Assembly: GCF_030690045.1 (NCBI RefSeq)
Contig: NZ_JAUYHK010000020.1
Span: 1 to 64,000 of the forward strand
DNA: 64,000 bases
From: Thalassospira sp.
GTDB lineage: Bacteria; Pseudomonadota; Alphaproteobacteria; Rhodospirillales; Thalassospiraceae
Reading direction: 5' to 3'
The translations under genes were made by a program, and so were the position numbers. The notes under the pieces were generated by a model, which was not told the origin of the DNA, did no database searches, and saw only the letters and a program-made list of their open reading frames with translations. Positions within the stretch are counted from its first letter, which is position 1. Each line of letters starts with the position of its first letter. Positions 44,399 to 53,902 of this stretch are shown here, in pieces.

Positions 44399-45229
44399 AT
44401 GAAAAAGCTTATAATAGCTTCGCTCGCGGCTTGTACGGCATTGGGCAGTACCGCAGTGTATGCCGAAGAACGTGGCTCGGGAACTTTCTCATACGAACAT
44501 GATGAAGAAAAAATGGGAACACGTAACTGGAAAGATTGGGATGTGACCATCGGTATAGCTGGAGAATATGGCCCTGTTTCTCCAGGTATTGATAAAACAG
44601 AGTTCGACGTCTTGCCCTATGTCGATATTGAATACAAAGATCGTTTATTTCTGAATTTTGAAAGAGGCTTGGGTGCGTATCTTTTGCGATCAAAGGATGG
44701 TCCTGAATATGCTTTGGGTATCGCTGTAGGATATGCCGAAGGTCGGGATGAAGCAGATGCCAGAGCAGAACTGGATGGGCTGGGTGATATCGACGGGGCA
44801 GCAGAAGCTGTTTTTTTTGCCGAGGGTGAAATCGGATTTGTTGAAGTCGGGCTTGAGGTCGCAAAAGCTTTTGGCGGCCATGATGGCTTTACTGCCGAAC
44901 TCTCTGCTGGTGTTGATGCGCCTGTGACAGACCGCTTGTTTGTCGGTGTAGGGCCATTTATCACCTATGCCGATAAGGAGTACACCCGGAGCTTTTACGG
45001 TGTATCTGCTTCACAAGCTGCAAATTCTGCGACCTACAGCCAATATGATGCCGATGGTGGCTTTGAAAACTACGGCATTGAATTGGAAGCAAATTACAGA
45101 ATTACACAGAATTGGTCTGCGACAACCTCTGCCAGCTATACAAGATTGCTAGGCGATGCCAAAGATTCCCCGATTGTTGATAACGAAGGGTTCTTTAGGG
45201 TCGGTGTGGGATTGGCCTACACATTCTAA
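44399..45229 (+). CDS. mipA: MipA/OmpV family outer-membrane protein
   Basis: About 276 residues from ATG 44399 (MKKLIIASLAACTALG); ATG 44384 is also possible. Signal peptide with cleavage near VYAEE. The mature chain alternates beta strands with family text WDVTIGIAGEYGP, FDVLPYVDIEYKDRLFLN, and ends in an aromatic C-terminal strand (GVGLAYTF), as in outer-membrane barrels. MipA proteins scaffold peptidoglycan enzymes, and MipA homologues help ParRS-type systems sense polycationic peptides in Pseudomonas. The neighbouring two-component and RND genes fit that theme. Confidence 0.85.
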   Translation: MKKLIIASLAACTALGSTAVYAEERGSGTFSYEHDEEKMGTRNWKDWDVTIGIAGEYGPVSPGIDKTEFDVLPYVDIEYKDRLFLNFERGLGAYLLRSKDGPEYALGIAVGYAEGRDEADARAELDGLGDIDGAAEAVFFAEGEIGFVEVGLEVAKAFGGHDGFTAELSAGVDAPVTDRLFVGVGPFITYADKEYTRSFYGVSASQAANSATYSQYDADGGFENYGIELEANYRITQNWSATTSASYTRLLGDAKDSPIVDNEGFFRVGVGLAYTF

Positions 45230-45264
45230 TCTAACACTTTTTCATTTGTTCTCATTCGCACTGG

Positions 45265-45292
45265 AAACCGACTTCATCGACAAGTCGGTTTT
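45265..45292 (+). terminator. Terminator after mipA
   Basis: AAACCGACTT pairs with AAGTCGGTTT around a 7-base loop and runs into TTTTC. It separates mipA from the efflux operon. Confidence 0.7.
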
Positions 45293-45425
45293 CAGGCGCT
45301 TGTAGCCGGTTGATAAAGATAAAGAGGGCAAAATTACAAACGTACTTCACTTAAAACATGGAACCTTTCCAAAATATAATAATTTGCTCACCCAATGGTG
45401 AGGAAGCATTTTTTAGAATTAAAAC

Positions 45426-46829
45426 ATGATATTAAAATATGCGCCATTAGCTATATGTCTCTTACTATTACCGGCATGTTCCGTGATTTCAGCCACGGAT
45501 CGGCCTGATTTTTCTGCGCACATGCCAGAACATTTCTTTAGTGCCGATGAAAGGGTGAATGCCGGTTCAGTATATTGGTCAGAAAGTTTCAGTGATTCGG
45601 TTTTACGAAAGGATATTGAGGCACTTAATACGCAAAGTTCTGAACTCGAAGCAGCCCGTGCACGAGTAGAACAAGCCGCCGCCAGTTATGGTATAGAACG
45701 GGCTGATCTGTTCCCTAGCCTTGATGCCACAACTGGTTTTGAACGCAAAAGAGAAAAAGAGGATGGCGGTTCACCGGAGACAAGCAGTGTCATTTCCTTT
45801 GGGGGGGCGCTGAATTGGGAATTGGATATCTGGGGGCGTTTGCGTGCAAAAAGAAAAGCGGCAAGCCTCAGCCTTGAAGAACAAAAAGCACTGGTTGATC
45901 AAACAGCACTTAATTTAAGCACTGTTTTGGTGGAAAGCTGGATTGCTCATCATACAGCCTCCAAGCTGGAAATGATTTTACAGCAACAAAAAACAACAAA
46001 TACACAATTTTTAGAGCTTACAGAACTGCGTCTTGAACAAGGGCAAGGAAGCGCACTTGATGTTCTCCAGCAGCGTGGGCGTTTAGCGGCAACCAAACGC
46101 GAGATCCCCTCTGTTCAGGCCGATAAGATCAAGGCTGCTAACGCCTATGATGTTTTGCTGGGGCAAATTCCTGATGGACAGTCTTTGCCGCTTGAAATAT
46201 GGCCGGATGTAAAACCGTTCTCCTCTCTGCCCACCTCCAAAGAACTCATGGAAAGTCGTCCCGATATTCGGGCAGCTTTCCTTGCTCTTTTGGCGGCAGA
46301 TCAGGATGTTGCCGCAGCGATTGCCGATCGTCTGCCGAAGCTTTCTATCGGACTGAATTACAATATCACAGGCAATACGCTTTCCAATATCGGTGATGGA
46401 CAAATTGTGAGTTTTACCACCGGTTTGCTTGCACCGATTTTTGATGCTGGGCGGCGCAAAGCCGAAGTATCACGCCGCGAGGCAATCGCTAAAGGAGCCC
46501 TGGCAGATCTTGAACAATCCATGCTGGTTGCTGTGCAGGATATTGAGAACGGATTAAGCCGTGAACGGGCATTGTTTAAAGAGAGAACTTTACTGAGCGA
46601 AGAAATCTCTATCGCCCAGCAAACCGTGAGCAAAGCCAAGCTGCGTTACGTCAACGGGCAAGAGAATTATTTTAGCGTTCTGAGTGCGCTGGAAAATCTG
46701 CAAAACCTGCATAGACGCGAAATTAATCTGCAACGTGACTTGTTGATCAACAGGGCAATAATCTTGAAAGCCTTTGGTGCTCCATGGAATTTAAAAGAAG
46801 GGAATATGAGTGAAATACCCGAAACATAA
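45426..46829 (+). CDS. RND efflux outer-membrane lipoprotein (NodT/OprM family)
   Basis: About 467 residues. Lipobox LPAC with Cys18. Two OEP halves with the conserved ALNWELDIWGRLRAKRKAA and the second-half counterpart LLAPIFDAGRRKAEV. It is the outer-membrane exit duct for the RND pump encoded two genes on. Its 3' end overlaps the adaptor gene by 20 bp, so translation is coupled. AT-rich codon use matches the pepSY/two-component block. Confidence 0.88.
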   Translation: MILKYAPLAICLLLLPACSVISATDRPDFSAHMPEHFFSADERVNAGSVYWSESFSDSVLRKDIEALNTQSSELEAARARVEQAAASYGIERADLFPSLDATTGFERKREKEDGGSPETSSVISFGGALNWELDIWGRLRAKRKAASLSLEEQKALVDQTALNLSTVLVESWIAHHTASKLEMILQQQKTTNTQFLELTELRLEQGQGSALDVLQQRGRLAATKREIPSVQADKIKAANAYDVLLGQIPDGQSLPLEIWPDVKPFSSLPTSKELMESRPDIRAAFLALLAADQDVAAAIADRLPKLSIGLNYNITGNTLSNIGDGQIVSFTTGLLAPIFDAGRRKAEVSRREAIAKGALADLEQSMLVAVQDIENGLSRERALFKERTLLSEEISIAQQTVSKAKLRYVNGQENYFSVLSALENLQNLHRREINLQRDLLINRAIILKAFGAPWNLKEGNMSEIPET

Positions 46830-47931
46830 ACGCTGGCTTGCACCTGCGATCTTGATTGCAGGTCTGATGATAGCTGTTTTGCTGATGGCTAGTGAAGAAG
46901 ATGAACTGCCTTCCGGTTTGCTTTCAAAACCGTTGACGGTTGATGTCATAAAAGCGCAACGCAGCACATTACAGCTTGATGTTCCGGCCTGGGGATTGGT
47001 AGAGCCGCGCGAACAAGTTGATATTCGTCCGCAAGTTGAAGGCTCTATCGTTTCGGTTTCTGATCATATTGTCGCAGGTGCAGCCATTAAACAGGGGGAT
47101 GTTTTATTTACCATTGATCCCCGGGATTTTGAAAATCGCTTAGCCGAAGCCAAAGCCACTTATGAACAAGCCATGCAAGCCCTTGAAATTGAAAAGGGAC
47201 ATCAAAATATTGCCCGTGCAGAATATAAATTGCTGCAGCAAAATGACAGCACCATAAGAAGCAATGCTTTAGCCCTTCGGCAGCCACAATTAAAAGAGCG
47301 GGAAGCCGTGCTAAGTATAGCAAAAGCGCAATTAAAACAGGCAGAGCTTGATCTCGAACGCACAACGCTTAATGCGCCTTGTGACGGTCAAATCATAAAA
47401 GAAAATATCGCTGCCGGACAATATGCGGAAAACGGCACAATTGCACTGAGTATAGCCTGTACAGACAGCTATCATATCACCGCATCTTTCCCCTCTGACT
47501 ATAGCGTTGATGTTACAAAGCAAAAACACACAATTACAATCAACGACAAGGCGTATCCGGCAACCCTGAAAGCCGTCTTGCCGCAAATTGATCCGGATAC
47601 GCGACAAAAGCAGGCTTTGGTGTCCGTGACCGATGTGGTCTTGCCGTTAGGATATTATGCTGCCGTAACCCTTCCCGGTCTTGAGTTTCAAAATGTGATC
47701 GCTTTACCAAAAACCGCGTTAAGAGAAAATAACACGGTCTGGATTTTAACAGCCGACAATACGCTTGATATTCGTTCAGTGACGCTTGCTGCGCAAAATG
47801 ACGAACGGATTTTAGTTGCTAACGGGCTGGAAGACGGAGCGCAGGTTATCCTCTCTCATATCGCATCGCCCCTAAAAGGGATGGAGCTTCGCTTACCTGA
47901 AATCAAACAGAATCAGGATGAGGCGTTATGA
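46810..47931 (+). CDS. RND efflux periplasmic adaptor (MFP)
   Basis: About 373 residues, GTG start at 46810 inside the previous gene. N-terminal membrane anchor (LAPAILIAGLMIAVLLMA), lipoyl halves around RPQVEGSIVSVSDHI and APCDGQIIKENIAAG, a coiled-coil hairpin between them, and a C-terminal barrel. It bridges the RND protein and the outer-membrane lipoprotein. It overlaps the RND gene by 4 bp. Confidence 0.88.
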   Translation: MKYPKHKRWLAPAILIAGLMIAVLLMASEEDELPSGLLSKPLTVDVIKAQRSTLQLDVPAWGLVEPREQVDIRPQVEGSIVSVSDHIVAGAAIKQGDVLFTIDPRDFENRLAEAKATYEQAMQALEIEKGHQNIARAEYKLLQQNDSTIRSNALALRQPQLKEREAVLSIAKAQLKQAELDLERTTLNAPCDGQIIKENIAAGQYAENGTIALSIACTDSYHITASFPSDYSVDVTKQKHTITINDKAYPATLKAVLPQIDPDTRQKQALVSVTDVVLPLGYYAAVTLPGLEFQNVIALPKTALRENNTVWILTADNTLDIRSVTLAAQNDERILVANGLEDGAQVILSHIASPLKGMELRLPEIKQNQDEAL

Positions 47932-50900
47932 ATAGATTTTTAGAAAACATTCTACAGCGTCATGTGATTGCCAATATCTTGATGGCTGTTTTCATTGTCG
48001 GCGGCTTGTTAAGCGCACAATCAATCCGTCAGGAAGTTTTACCCACCACCCAATCCAAAACCGTGGAAGTTTCTGTCGCATTTGATGGGGCGCAACCTGC
48101 GGAAATTGAAACCGCCATTCTGTTACCAATTGAAAATGCTGTGCGCGGTATGGAAGGTCTTGAAAAGGTTCAGGGGGTTGCACGTGAAGGATTGGGCACT
48201 GTCACACTGACGTTGCTTCGGAGTGCCAATCCCGATCAAATGCTGGGTGATATCAAAAATGCGATCGACCGTATCGATACCTTCCCATTGGAGGTAGAAA
48301 AACCGGTTGTAAGCATCCCGGTAGAAATTGAGAAAGTTATGTCGCTGATCGTATCTGGTGATCAGCCATTGCTCTGGTTGCGGCAAACGGCAGAAAACAT
48401 TCGCGATGATCTTCTTACCGAGAAAGGATTAACCAAAGTTCAGCTGGCAGCACCGAGTGAGCAAGAAATCACAGCCGAAATCAGTGAGAAAACGCTACGC
48501 GCACATGGTTTATCATTGGAAGATGTTGCCCTCCGCATTCGAGATACAGCGCTGGATTTAGCCGGGGGCACGATTTATACGCCGCAGGCTGATATTGCGC
48601 TGCGTACGAATGAGCGCCGCGAATGGGCGCACGAATTTTCAGATATTATAATCAAGGAAACAAAGACAGGCTTACCACTAAGGCTTTCGGATATCGCCAC
48701 ATTACAAGACGGGTTTGGAAACTCTCCGATTGAAGCCTGGTATAACGGCAAACCGGCGATCCAGATTGACATTTTTACAGCCGGAGCAGAAACACCGACC
48801 TCAGTTGAAAAAGTTGTCAATGATTACCTGCCTGGCGCCACACAGAGATACAAAGGCGTTTCTTTAGATATTTTTGAAAATGACGCGCAAACGTATCGTG
48901 ACCGTCTCAGCTTGCTCATTAGTAATGCTTTTTTAGGGCTGGTGCTGGTGATGATTGTGCTTGCGCTTTTCCTCACGCCGCGCCTGGCATTTTGGGTGAT
49001 GATGGGGATTCCCACCTCGCTTTTAGGCGGGTTGATGCTTTTGCCGCTGTTTGGCGCAACGATTAACGAAATTTCATTATTCGCCTTTATCGTCACCATT
49101 GGCGTGGTGGTAGATGATGCCATTATGCTGGGTGAAACCATTCACACCAACCGCAGTAAGGGCATGGATAATTTAAGCGCTGCGGTCGAAGGGCTTAAAG
49201 AAATGGGCGTGACGATTTTGCTGGCAGTCAGCACAACCATGCTTGTCTTTATGCCCATGTTTTTTATTCCAAGGCCACTGGGAACGATGATGGAGCAAAT
49301 ACCGGCTGTGGTAGTGTCGGTCTTGCTGGTTTCCCTGATTGAATGCCTTTTTGTTCTCTCAACACATCTGGCACAGGATAACCCCCAACGTCCCTGGCTT
49401 AAAACTTTGTCCCGTCCGCAGGAAAGGGTCAATGCATGGCTGGAGAATTTTACCCGCGAAACGTTCCGCCGCTTTGTCCGTGCGACATTGGTACGCCCGA
49501 TGGCAATATTATGTCTGGCCTTATCCTTATTGTTTATTACGGTTTCTGCAACTGTCAGCGGCATGGTTGGCTTCATTTTTACCCCGCCTGTGCAATCTGA
49601 CACGGTTATTGCCCATGCAACACTTCCCTATGGTTCACCAAAGTCACAGTCCATTGCCATTCAGGACAAAATGGTCAAGGACGCGCAGGCTGTATTTTCA
49701 GAATCAGGCATGAGAACACCCGGCATTTTCTCCTTAATCGGTGCGCGCCTTGATGAAGGAGAAATTGAATCGGAATCTCTGGCTGGATCACATTATATCT
49801 CAGCACTGGCCGTTCTGCCGCCCGAAGATGAACGGGTGATAAACGGAATAGAATTTGCGCGTCAATGGCAAGAACGATTTGGCGATCCCGGTGGGCTTGA
49901 AGCATTGACCTTTACCGGTGAAACGAACGTAACCGGCGGAGAGCCGATTCAAATGGAGCTTTTCCATCCGGATGAATCTATAGCGCGTGAAGCTGCATTG
50001 AAACTAGGTGAACGTATGCGATCAATTGCCGGTCTAACGGCAATTGATGATGGTTTGCGTGCTGGCAAACCTGAATTAAAGATCAAACTCAAAGATAATG
50101 CCGTACAAATGGGATTAACGGCAGGTGATATTGCAAGGCAAATCCGGCATCGTTTTTATGGCGCAGAAGCCCTGCGTATTTCTCGAAGCGGTAACGATGT
50201 TAAGATGATGGTACGCCTTCCTGAAAAAGAACGTCAGCAACGCAGCGCCCTTGATCATGCGTTGATTAAAACACCTGGCGGATATTTAGTGCCACTAACA
50301 GAACTTGTCACAATCACATCCGGACAAAGCACCACTACGCTTGCTCGCCGTGATGGAAAACGCATTTACCCTGTGACAGCCGATATTATGATCGGGGTCA
50401 GCGATGATGCGGTGGAGGACGCACTGGAAGATAGTTTGGTTCCGCAAATACTGGCGGAATATCCTGGACTCACAGTTGAATTTGCCGGTGATGAAGAAGA
50501 AACCGATGGATCAATGGAGATATTGGGCAACGGGTTTTTGATTACGCTTTGCATTATGTATGCTTTGTTCGCGTTGCGATTTAATTCTTATGTGCAGCCG
50601 CTTCTGGTTCTCTCTGTCATTCCGTTTGCGTGTATTGGGGCTGTATGGGGGCATATCCTGATGGGATATGACATTTCCATTATCTCCATCATCGGTATTC
50701 TTGCAATGGCCGGGGTGGTGGTGAATGACTCTTTGGTACTGGTTACGGCTTATGACCGTTTTCGCATGCAAGGAGTGCCGCATGTGAGAGCAATCACCGA
50801 AGCAACATGTGGCCGTTTGCGTCCCATTCTTCTAACAACCCTGACAACGTGCCTTGGCCTAACACCAATGATGCTTGAAACATCCGAACAAGCGCAATTC

Positions 50901-51059
50901 CTAATTCCTATGGCTGTTTCGATGACCTTCGGCCTTGCGTTTGGAACGTTTATTGTTCTGTGTTTGATGCCAGTTTTATTGCTGTTGTTTGAGCTGCCTC
51001 CCGAGATTCGGACACTGACTGTACAGAGACGGAAATTACCTGTCAGTCGCCGCTCTTGA
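47928..51059 (+). CDS. RND family efflux pump inner-membrane protein, 3' end altered by IS481-type end
   Basis: About 1,043 residues, the usual size of AcrB/MMPL-like RND pumps of the AcrB superfamily. Twelve expected helices with the proton-relay block VVVDDAIMLGETIHTN in TM4. Two large periplasmic loops, and the second-half helix text GILAMAGVVVNDSLVLVTAYDR. The last ~12 residues (VQRRKLPVSRRS) come from an IS481-type end starting at 51020, as in the kinase gene. The native C-terminus lost there is probably short and cytoplasmic, so the pump may still work. Substrate unknown. Confidence 0.88.
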   Translation: MNRFLENILQRHVIANILMAVFIVGGLLSAQSIRQEVLPTTQSKTVEVSVAFDGAQPAEIETAILLPIENAVRGMEGLEKVQGVAREGLGTVTLTLLRSANPDQMLGDIKNAIDRIDTFPLEVEKPVVSIPVEIEKVMSLIVSGDQPLLWLRQTAENIRDDLLTEKGLTKVQLAAPSEQEITAEISEKTLRAHGLSLEDVALRIRDTALDLAGGTIYTPQADIALRTNERREWAHEFSDIIIKETKTGLPLRLSDIATLQDGFGNSPIEAWYNGKPAIQIDIFTAGAETPTSVEKVVNDYLPGATQRYKGVSLDIFENDAQTYRDRLSLLISNAFLGLVLVMIVLALFLTPRLAFWVMMGIPTSLLGGLMLLPLFGATINEISLFAFIVTIGVVVDDAIMLGETIHTNRSKGMDNLSAAVEGLKEMGVTILLAVSTTMLVFMPMFFIPRPLGTMMEQIPAVVVSVLLVSLIECLFVLSTHLAQDNPQRPWLKTLSRPQERVNAWLENFTRETFRRFVRATLVRPMAILCLALSLLFITVSATVSGMVGFIFTPPVQSDTVIAHATLPYGSPKSQSIAIQDKMVKDAQAVFSESGMRTPGIFSLIGARLDEGEIESESLAGSHYISALAVLPPEDERVINGIEFARQWQERFGDPGGLEALTFTGETNVTGGEPIQMELFHPDESIAREAALKLGERMRSIAGLTAIDDGLRAGKPELKIKLKDNAVQMGLTAGDIARQIRHRFYGAEALRISRSGNDVKMMVRLPEKERQQRSALDHALIKTPGGYLVPLTELVTITSGQSTTTLARRDGKRIYPVTADIMIGVSDDAVEDALEDSLVPQILAEYPGLTVEFAGDEEETDGSMEILGNGFLITLCIMYALFALRFNSYVQPLLVLSVIPFACIGAVWGHILMGYDISIISIIGILAMAGVVVNDSLVLVTAYDRFRMQGVPHVRAITEATCGRLRPILLTTLTTCLGLTPMMLETSEQAQFLIPMAVSMTFGLAFGTFIVLCLMPVLLLLFELPPEIRTLTVQRRKLPVSRRS

Positions 51060-51094
51060 GGGGTTAGGTTAGCGGCTTTTTCTCGGTGTCCTCC
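51020..51094 (+). repeat. IS481-type end repeat, copy 2
   Basis: 75 bp nearly identical to 43579-43655, starting at the same TGTACAG and ending TCTCGGTGTCCTCC. Here the rest of the transposase is absent and unrelated helicase sequence follows, so this junction is a recombination or deletion scar. Confidence 0.85.
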
Positions 51095-51400
51095 TTGTCG
51101 TTTTTCGGTTTCGGCAGACCGTCCATGAAGACGGTGATCGGTGTTCTTCCCTTGCCAAGGAGAGGCGTGAGTCACACCCGTGTCGCTCAGCACTTCGTCG
51201 CGCAGTTCTTTTGATAGCTTTCGTCTGATCGACAGGCCTGCATAGCGTTGGATGCGGCCTTCACGTTGCTCGAGGTCGGGCGGGTTGGAAGAGGGATTCC
51301 AATGAACCACACCCGATGACACTCTGCGACCACACGTTCGAACGTGCAAGTGTCCAGCCGCCGCCGGGACCCTTCTCGGACCGCGCATAACCGGCTTCTC
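51095..51400 (-). pseudogene. Helicase C-terminal fragment
   Basis: The minus strand encodes VVHWNPSSNPPDLEQREGRI then QRYAGLSIRRKL, the motif-VI region of SNF2/DEAD-type helicases (WNPSSNPxDLEQREGRIxR). The fragment lacks the ATPase core and is cut at the IS481-type scar. It shows that a phage-defence- or plasmid-type helicase gene once lay here. Confidence 0.65.
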
Positions 51401-51484
51401 TGAGCGCCCGATATTGATTTGCTGTGTGATAATATTACGTATCTTTAGATATTACATGAATCAATCGCATGACTGGAAGTTGCC

Positions 51485-52159
51485 ATGTCCACTTTCTCCG
51501 ATCCCGATACGATTTCTTCCTACGCGGAGATGGCCGAGCGCAATGTTCCCGCCCTCCGCGATCTCCATCGCATGGTGAGCCTGCTTCTTGCCGAGAAGGT
51601 TCCAGCCGATGGCCGGATCCTAGTCTTGGGCGCGGGCGGAGGACTGGAACTCAGGGCCATGGCCAGACAGAATCCGGACTGGAGGTTCGACGGGGTTGAT
51701 CCCTCTCCGCAGATGCTCGATCAGGCACGCGCCGTCACGCATGAATTCACAGACCGCATCACGCTTCACGAAGGCTACATCGAGGACGGGCCCGAAGGTC
51801 CCTTCGACGGTGCAACTTGCCTTCTGACGCTACACTTTCTTTCCCAGGAAGAGCGTGTCCGCACTCTGAGGGATATCTGCCGGCGGCTCCACACTGGCGC
51901 TCCTCTCGTGATTGTTCACCACAGCTTCGAAAACGACGATGCCGGAAAGGACAAATGGCTCTCACGCTTCGCTACCTACATCGCCACATCTGAGATGGGT
52001 GACGCCGGAAACGGCATAAATGTGGAGGCGATGAAGGAACGGCTTCCGGTCCTGTCACCCGAACAGGATGTTTCCACCTTGCTGGAGGCTGGATTCTCGC
52101 AGGTCGAACTCTTCTATGCTGCCCTCACGTTCAGGGGCTGGGTGGCGTACCGAACCTGA
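51485..52159 (+). CDS. Class I SAM-dependent methyltransferase
   Basis: About 224 residues. SAM-binding motif I is ILVLGAGGGLELRAM, with acidic motif GVDPSPQMLDQAR and post-motif FDGATCLLTLHFLS. About normal length for small class I enzymes. The acceptor is not identifiable. It stands alone between the helicase relic and the opposing RidA operon, with GC-rich codon use unlike the efflux island, so it may be a separate acquisition. Confidence 0.8.
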   Translation: MSTFSDPDTISSYAEMAERNVPALRDLHRMVSLLLAEKVPADGRILVLGAGGGLELRAMARQNPDWRFDGVDPSPQMLDQARAVTHEFTDRITLHEGYIEDGPEGPFDGATCLLTLHFLSQEERVRTLRDICRRLHTGAPLVIVHHSFENDDAGKDKWLSRFATYIATSEMGDAGNGINVEAMKERLPVLSPEQDVSTLLEAGFSQVELFYAALTFRGWVAYRT

Positions 52160-52345
52160 ATATCTGGATGAAAAACGACAAAGCGGCTTCCACTTACCCC
52201 GACGATATGGGCATCGAACATCTGCAAGGTGGCGGCCACGTGGCACAAGACAAACGAGCTTACCAAAGCCGACATACAGCTAAATCAATTTCGAGCGGCA
52301 GCAAAAACTGAACCCGCAGGATGTCTAGAAAAGGCGGGGCTATTC
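52160..52345. other. Short gap, nothing supported
   Basis: About 185 bp after the methyltransferase gene. Several overlapping short frames, none with family similarity. The bidirectional terminator that follows ends both flanking genes. Confidence 0.4.
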
Positions 52346-52391
52346 AAAACAAACACGCCGCCTGACCAGCATCAGGCGGCGTGTTTGTTTT
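52346..52391. terminator. Bidirectional terminator
   Basis: A 20-bp perfect stem (AAAACAAACACGCCGCCTGA with its complement) around a 6-base loop, with A-tract before and T-tract after. It can terminate both the plus-strand methyltransferase and the minus-strand amine-oxidase operon. Confidence 0.92.
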
Positions 52392-52400
52392 TGAATGGTG

Positions 52401-52745
52401 TTATTTTGCCGCAGAAACCACAATTTCAATGAGGGTGTCTTTGCCAAGTTCCGCGACGCCGATTGTGGCGCGTGTTGGCAAAATGTCGCCCGGAAGCCAT
52501 TCAAGCCATGCGTCGTTCATGCCGTCCTTGGCATCGAAATCGGAGATATAGATCATCGCGGTCAGAAGTTTGTCCTTTGACGATCCCGTTTCGGCCAGAA
52601 GGGCATCGATCTTTGCGCAGATTTCGGCCGTCTGACCTTTCATGTCTTTGGTTTTGTCATCGGCAACCAGTCCGCCGAAATAAAGAACGCCATTATATTC
52701 AACAACGCGGTGATTGATTTTGGTTTGGATATAACGTTTGATCAC
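52401..52745 (-). CDS. RidA-family imine/enamine deaminase
   Basis: About 114 residues from GTG 52745 with AAGGAG 6-7 bp upstream; the open frame to 52772 begins inside the previous gene. RidA fold with the key Arg near residue 92 in ILPTRATIGVAEL. It hydrolyses reactive imines to ketones and ammonia. Last in the operon after three flavoprotein/iron-sulfur genes that would generate imines by amine oxidation, it probably clears the oxidase product. Confidence 0.85.
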   Translation of the reverse strand: MIKRYIQTKINHRVVEYNGVLYFGGLVADDKTKDMKGQTAEICAKIDALLAETGSSKDKLLTAMIYISDFDAKDGMNDAWLEWLPGDILPTRATIGVAELGKDTLIEIVVSAAK

Positions 52746-52765
52746 GGGTAACTCCTTGGTTTTGA

Positions 52766-53890
52766 TCAACAAGAATTGGTGAAGCGGGAAATGCGGAAGG
52801 GTTCGATCGGGGAATTTGTTTTCCCGGTGGCAATCAGTTCAGCCATCAGTTCCCCGACGCCCGGCCCCATCTGAAAGCCGTGGGCCGAAAACCCGAAGGC
52901 ATGGAAGGCATTTTCGTGGATCGAAGACGGGCCGATAACCGGCATGTCGTCTGGCATGCGACCTTCAATGCCCGACCATGACCGGACGATTGCAGCTTTT
53001 TGCATGATCGGAAAAATGGCGATGGCGGTTTGGGCGGTTTGCCTGAGTTTTTCAAACAGCATATGGGATGCGTTGGTCGCCGGATCCGCAATGCCGCGCA
53101 GACCGCCGCCAATGACCACGGTGCCGTTTTGCATCTGCTTGAAGGACAAGGGGCGCCCCGTTGCCCCAACAACGGCATTGCAAAATCGCGGCATTCGGCT
53201 GGTTACGATCATCATGGGGGCAATGGGTTCGACCGGGGCCGGTTCGCCCAGTTGTCGGGTAAATTCACCGGCCCAAGCCCCGGCACAATTCAGGATGTTT
53301 CGCCCGGAAAATGTTCCGTTGTCGGTGATGACATGCCAATCGGTACCATCGCGCCGGATTTTTTGGGCGCGGGTATTTTCGTAAAACCGCACCCCCAATT
53401 CGATTGCCTTGCGTTGAAAGGCAAAAGTTGTCTGGTAGGGCAGGGCAAAGCCGTCTTCAAGGCTTGCAAGGCCACCAACGCAATGATCTGAAACAGCAGG
53501 CAAATGCGCCTGCAATTCCGAACGGGACAGTATGGTTTCGTGATGAAAGCCCATTTCGTTGAGTTTGCGGACCCGTTCGCGATGTTTTTCAAGTTCGGCC
53601 TGGTTTTCGGCAACCTTGATTTGCGGGGATTTTTGAAAGCCGCAATCGTCATCCAGCAGGTCGCCGATATTGTTCCAGATTTTCATGGAGCGGTCCGATA
53701 TCGGAATTTCGGGGAACAGCCGCCCCAGCCGCCGGACACCACCGGCATTCACGCCAGAGGCATGTCGTCCGGCGGTGTCCTTTTCAATGACAATGACGGA
53801 CATTCCCCGTTTGGCCGCATGCAACGCCGCCGAACAACCATGGATGCCCGCGCCGATGACAAGAAGATCGGCACTTAATCGATTGTTCAC
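52766..53890 (-). CDS. FAD-dependent amine/amino-acid oxidoreductase, beta-like subunit 2
   Basis: About 374 residues, DadA/SoxB-type. N-terminal FAD-binding motif ADLLVIGAGIHGCSAALHAA with the following acidic strand end. C-terminal FAD domain contains GIEGRMPDDMPVIGP and HAFGFSAHGFQMGPGVGE. It oxidises a secondary or D-amine. It lies 12 bp after the alpha-like gene. Because another beta-type gene (55580) is in the same operon, the complex may exist in two forms, as with OoxB1/B2-type opine oxidases. Confidence 0.82.
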   Translation of the reverse strand: MNNRLSADLLVIGAGIHGCSAALHAAKRGMSVIVIEKDTAGRHASGVNAGGVRRLGRLFPEIPISDRSMKIWNNIGDLLDDDCGFQKSPQIKVAENQAELEKHRERVRKLNEMGFHHETILSRSELQAHLPAVSDHCVGGLASLEDGFALPYQTTFAFQRKAIELGVRFYENTRAQKIRRDGTDWHVITDNGTFSGRNILNCAGAWAGEFTRQLGEPAPVEPIAPMMIVTSRMPRFCNAVVGATGRPLSFKQMQNGTVVIGGGLRGIADPATNASHMLFEKLRQTAQTAIAIFPIMQKAAIVRSWSGIEGRMPDDMPVIGPSSIHENAFHAFGFSAHGFQMGPGVGELMAELIATGKTNSPIEPFRISRFTNSC

Positions 53891-53902
53891 CTTGAATGTC
53901 CC

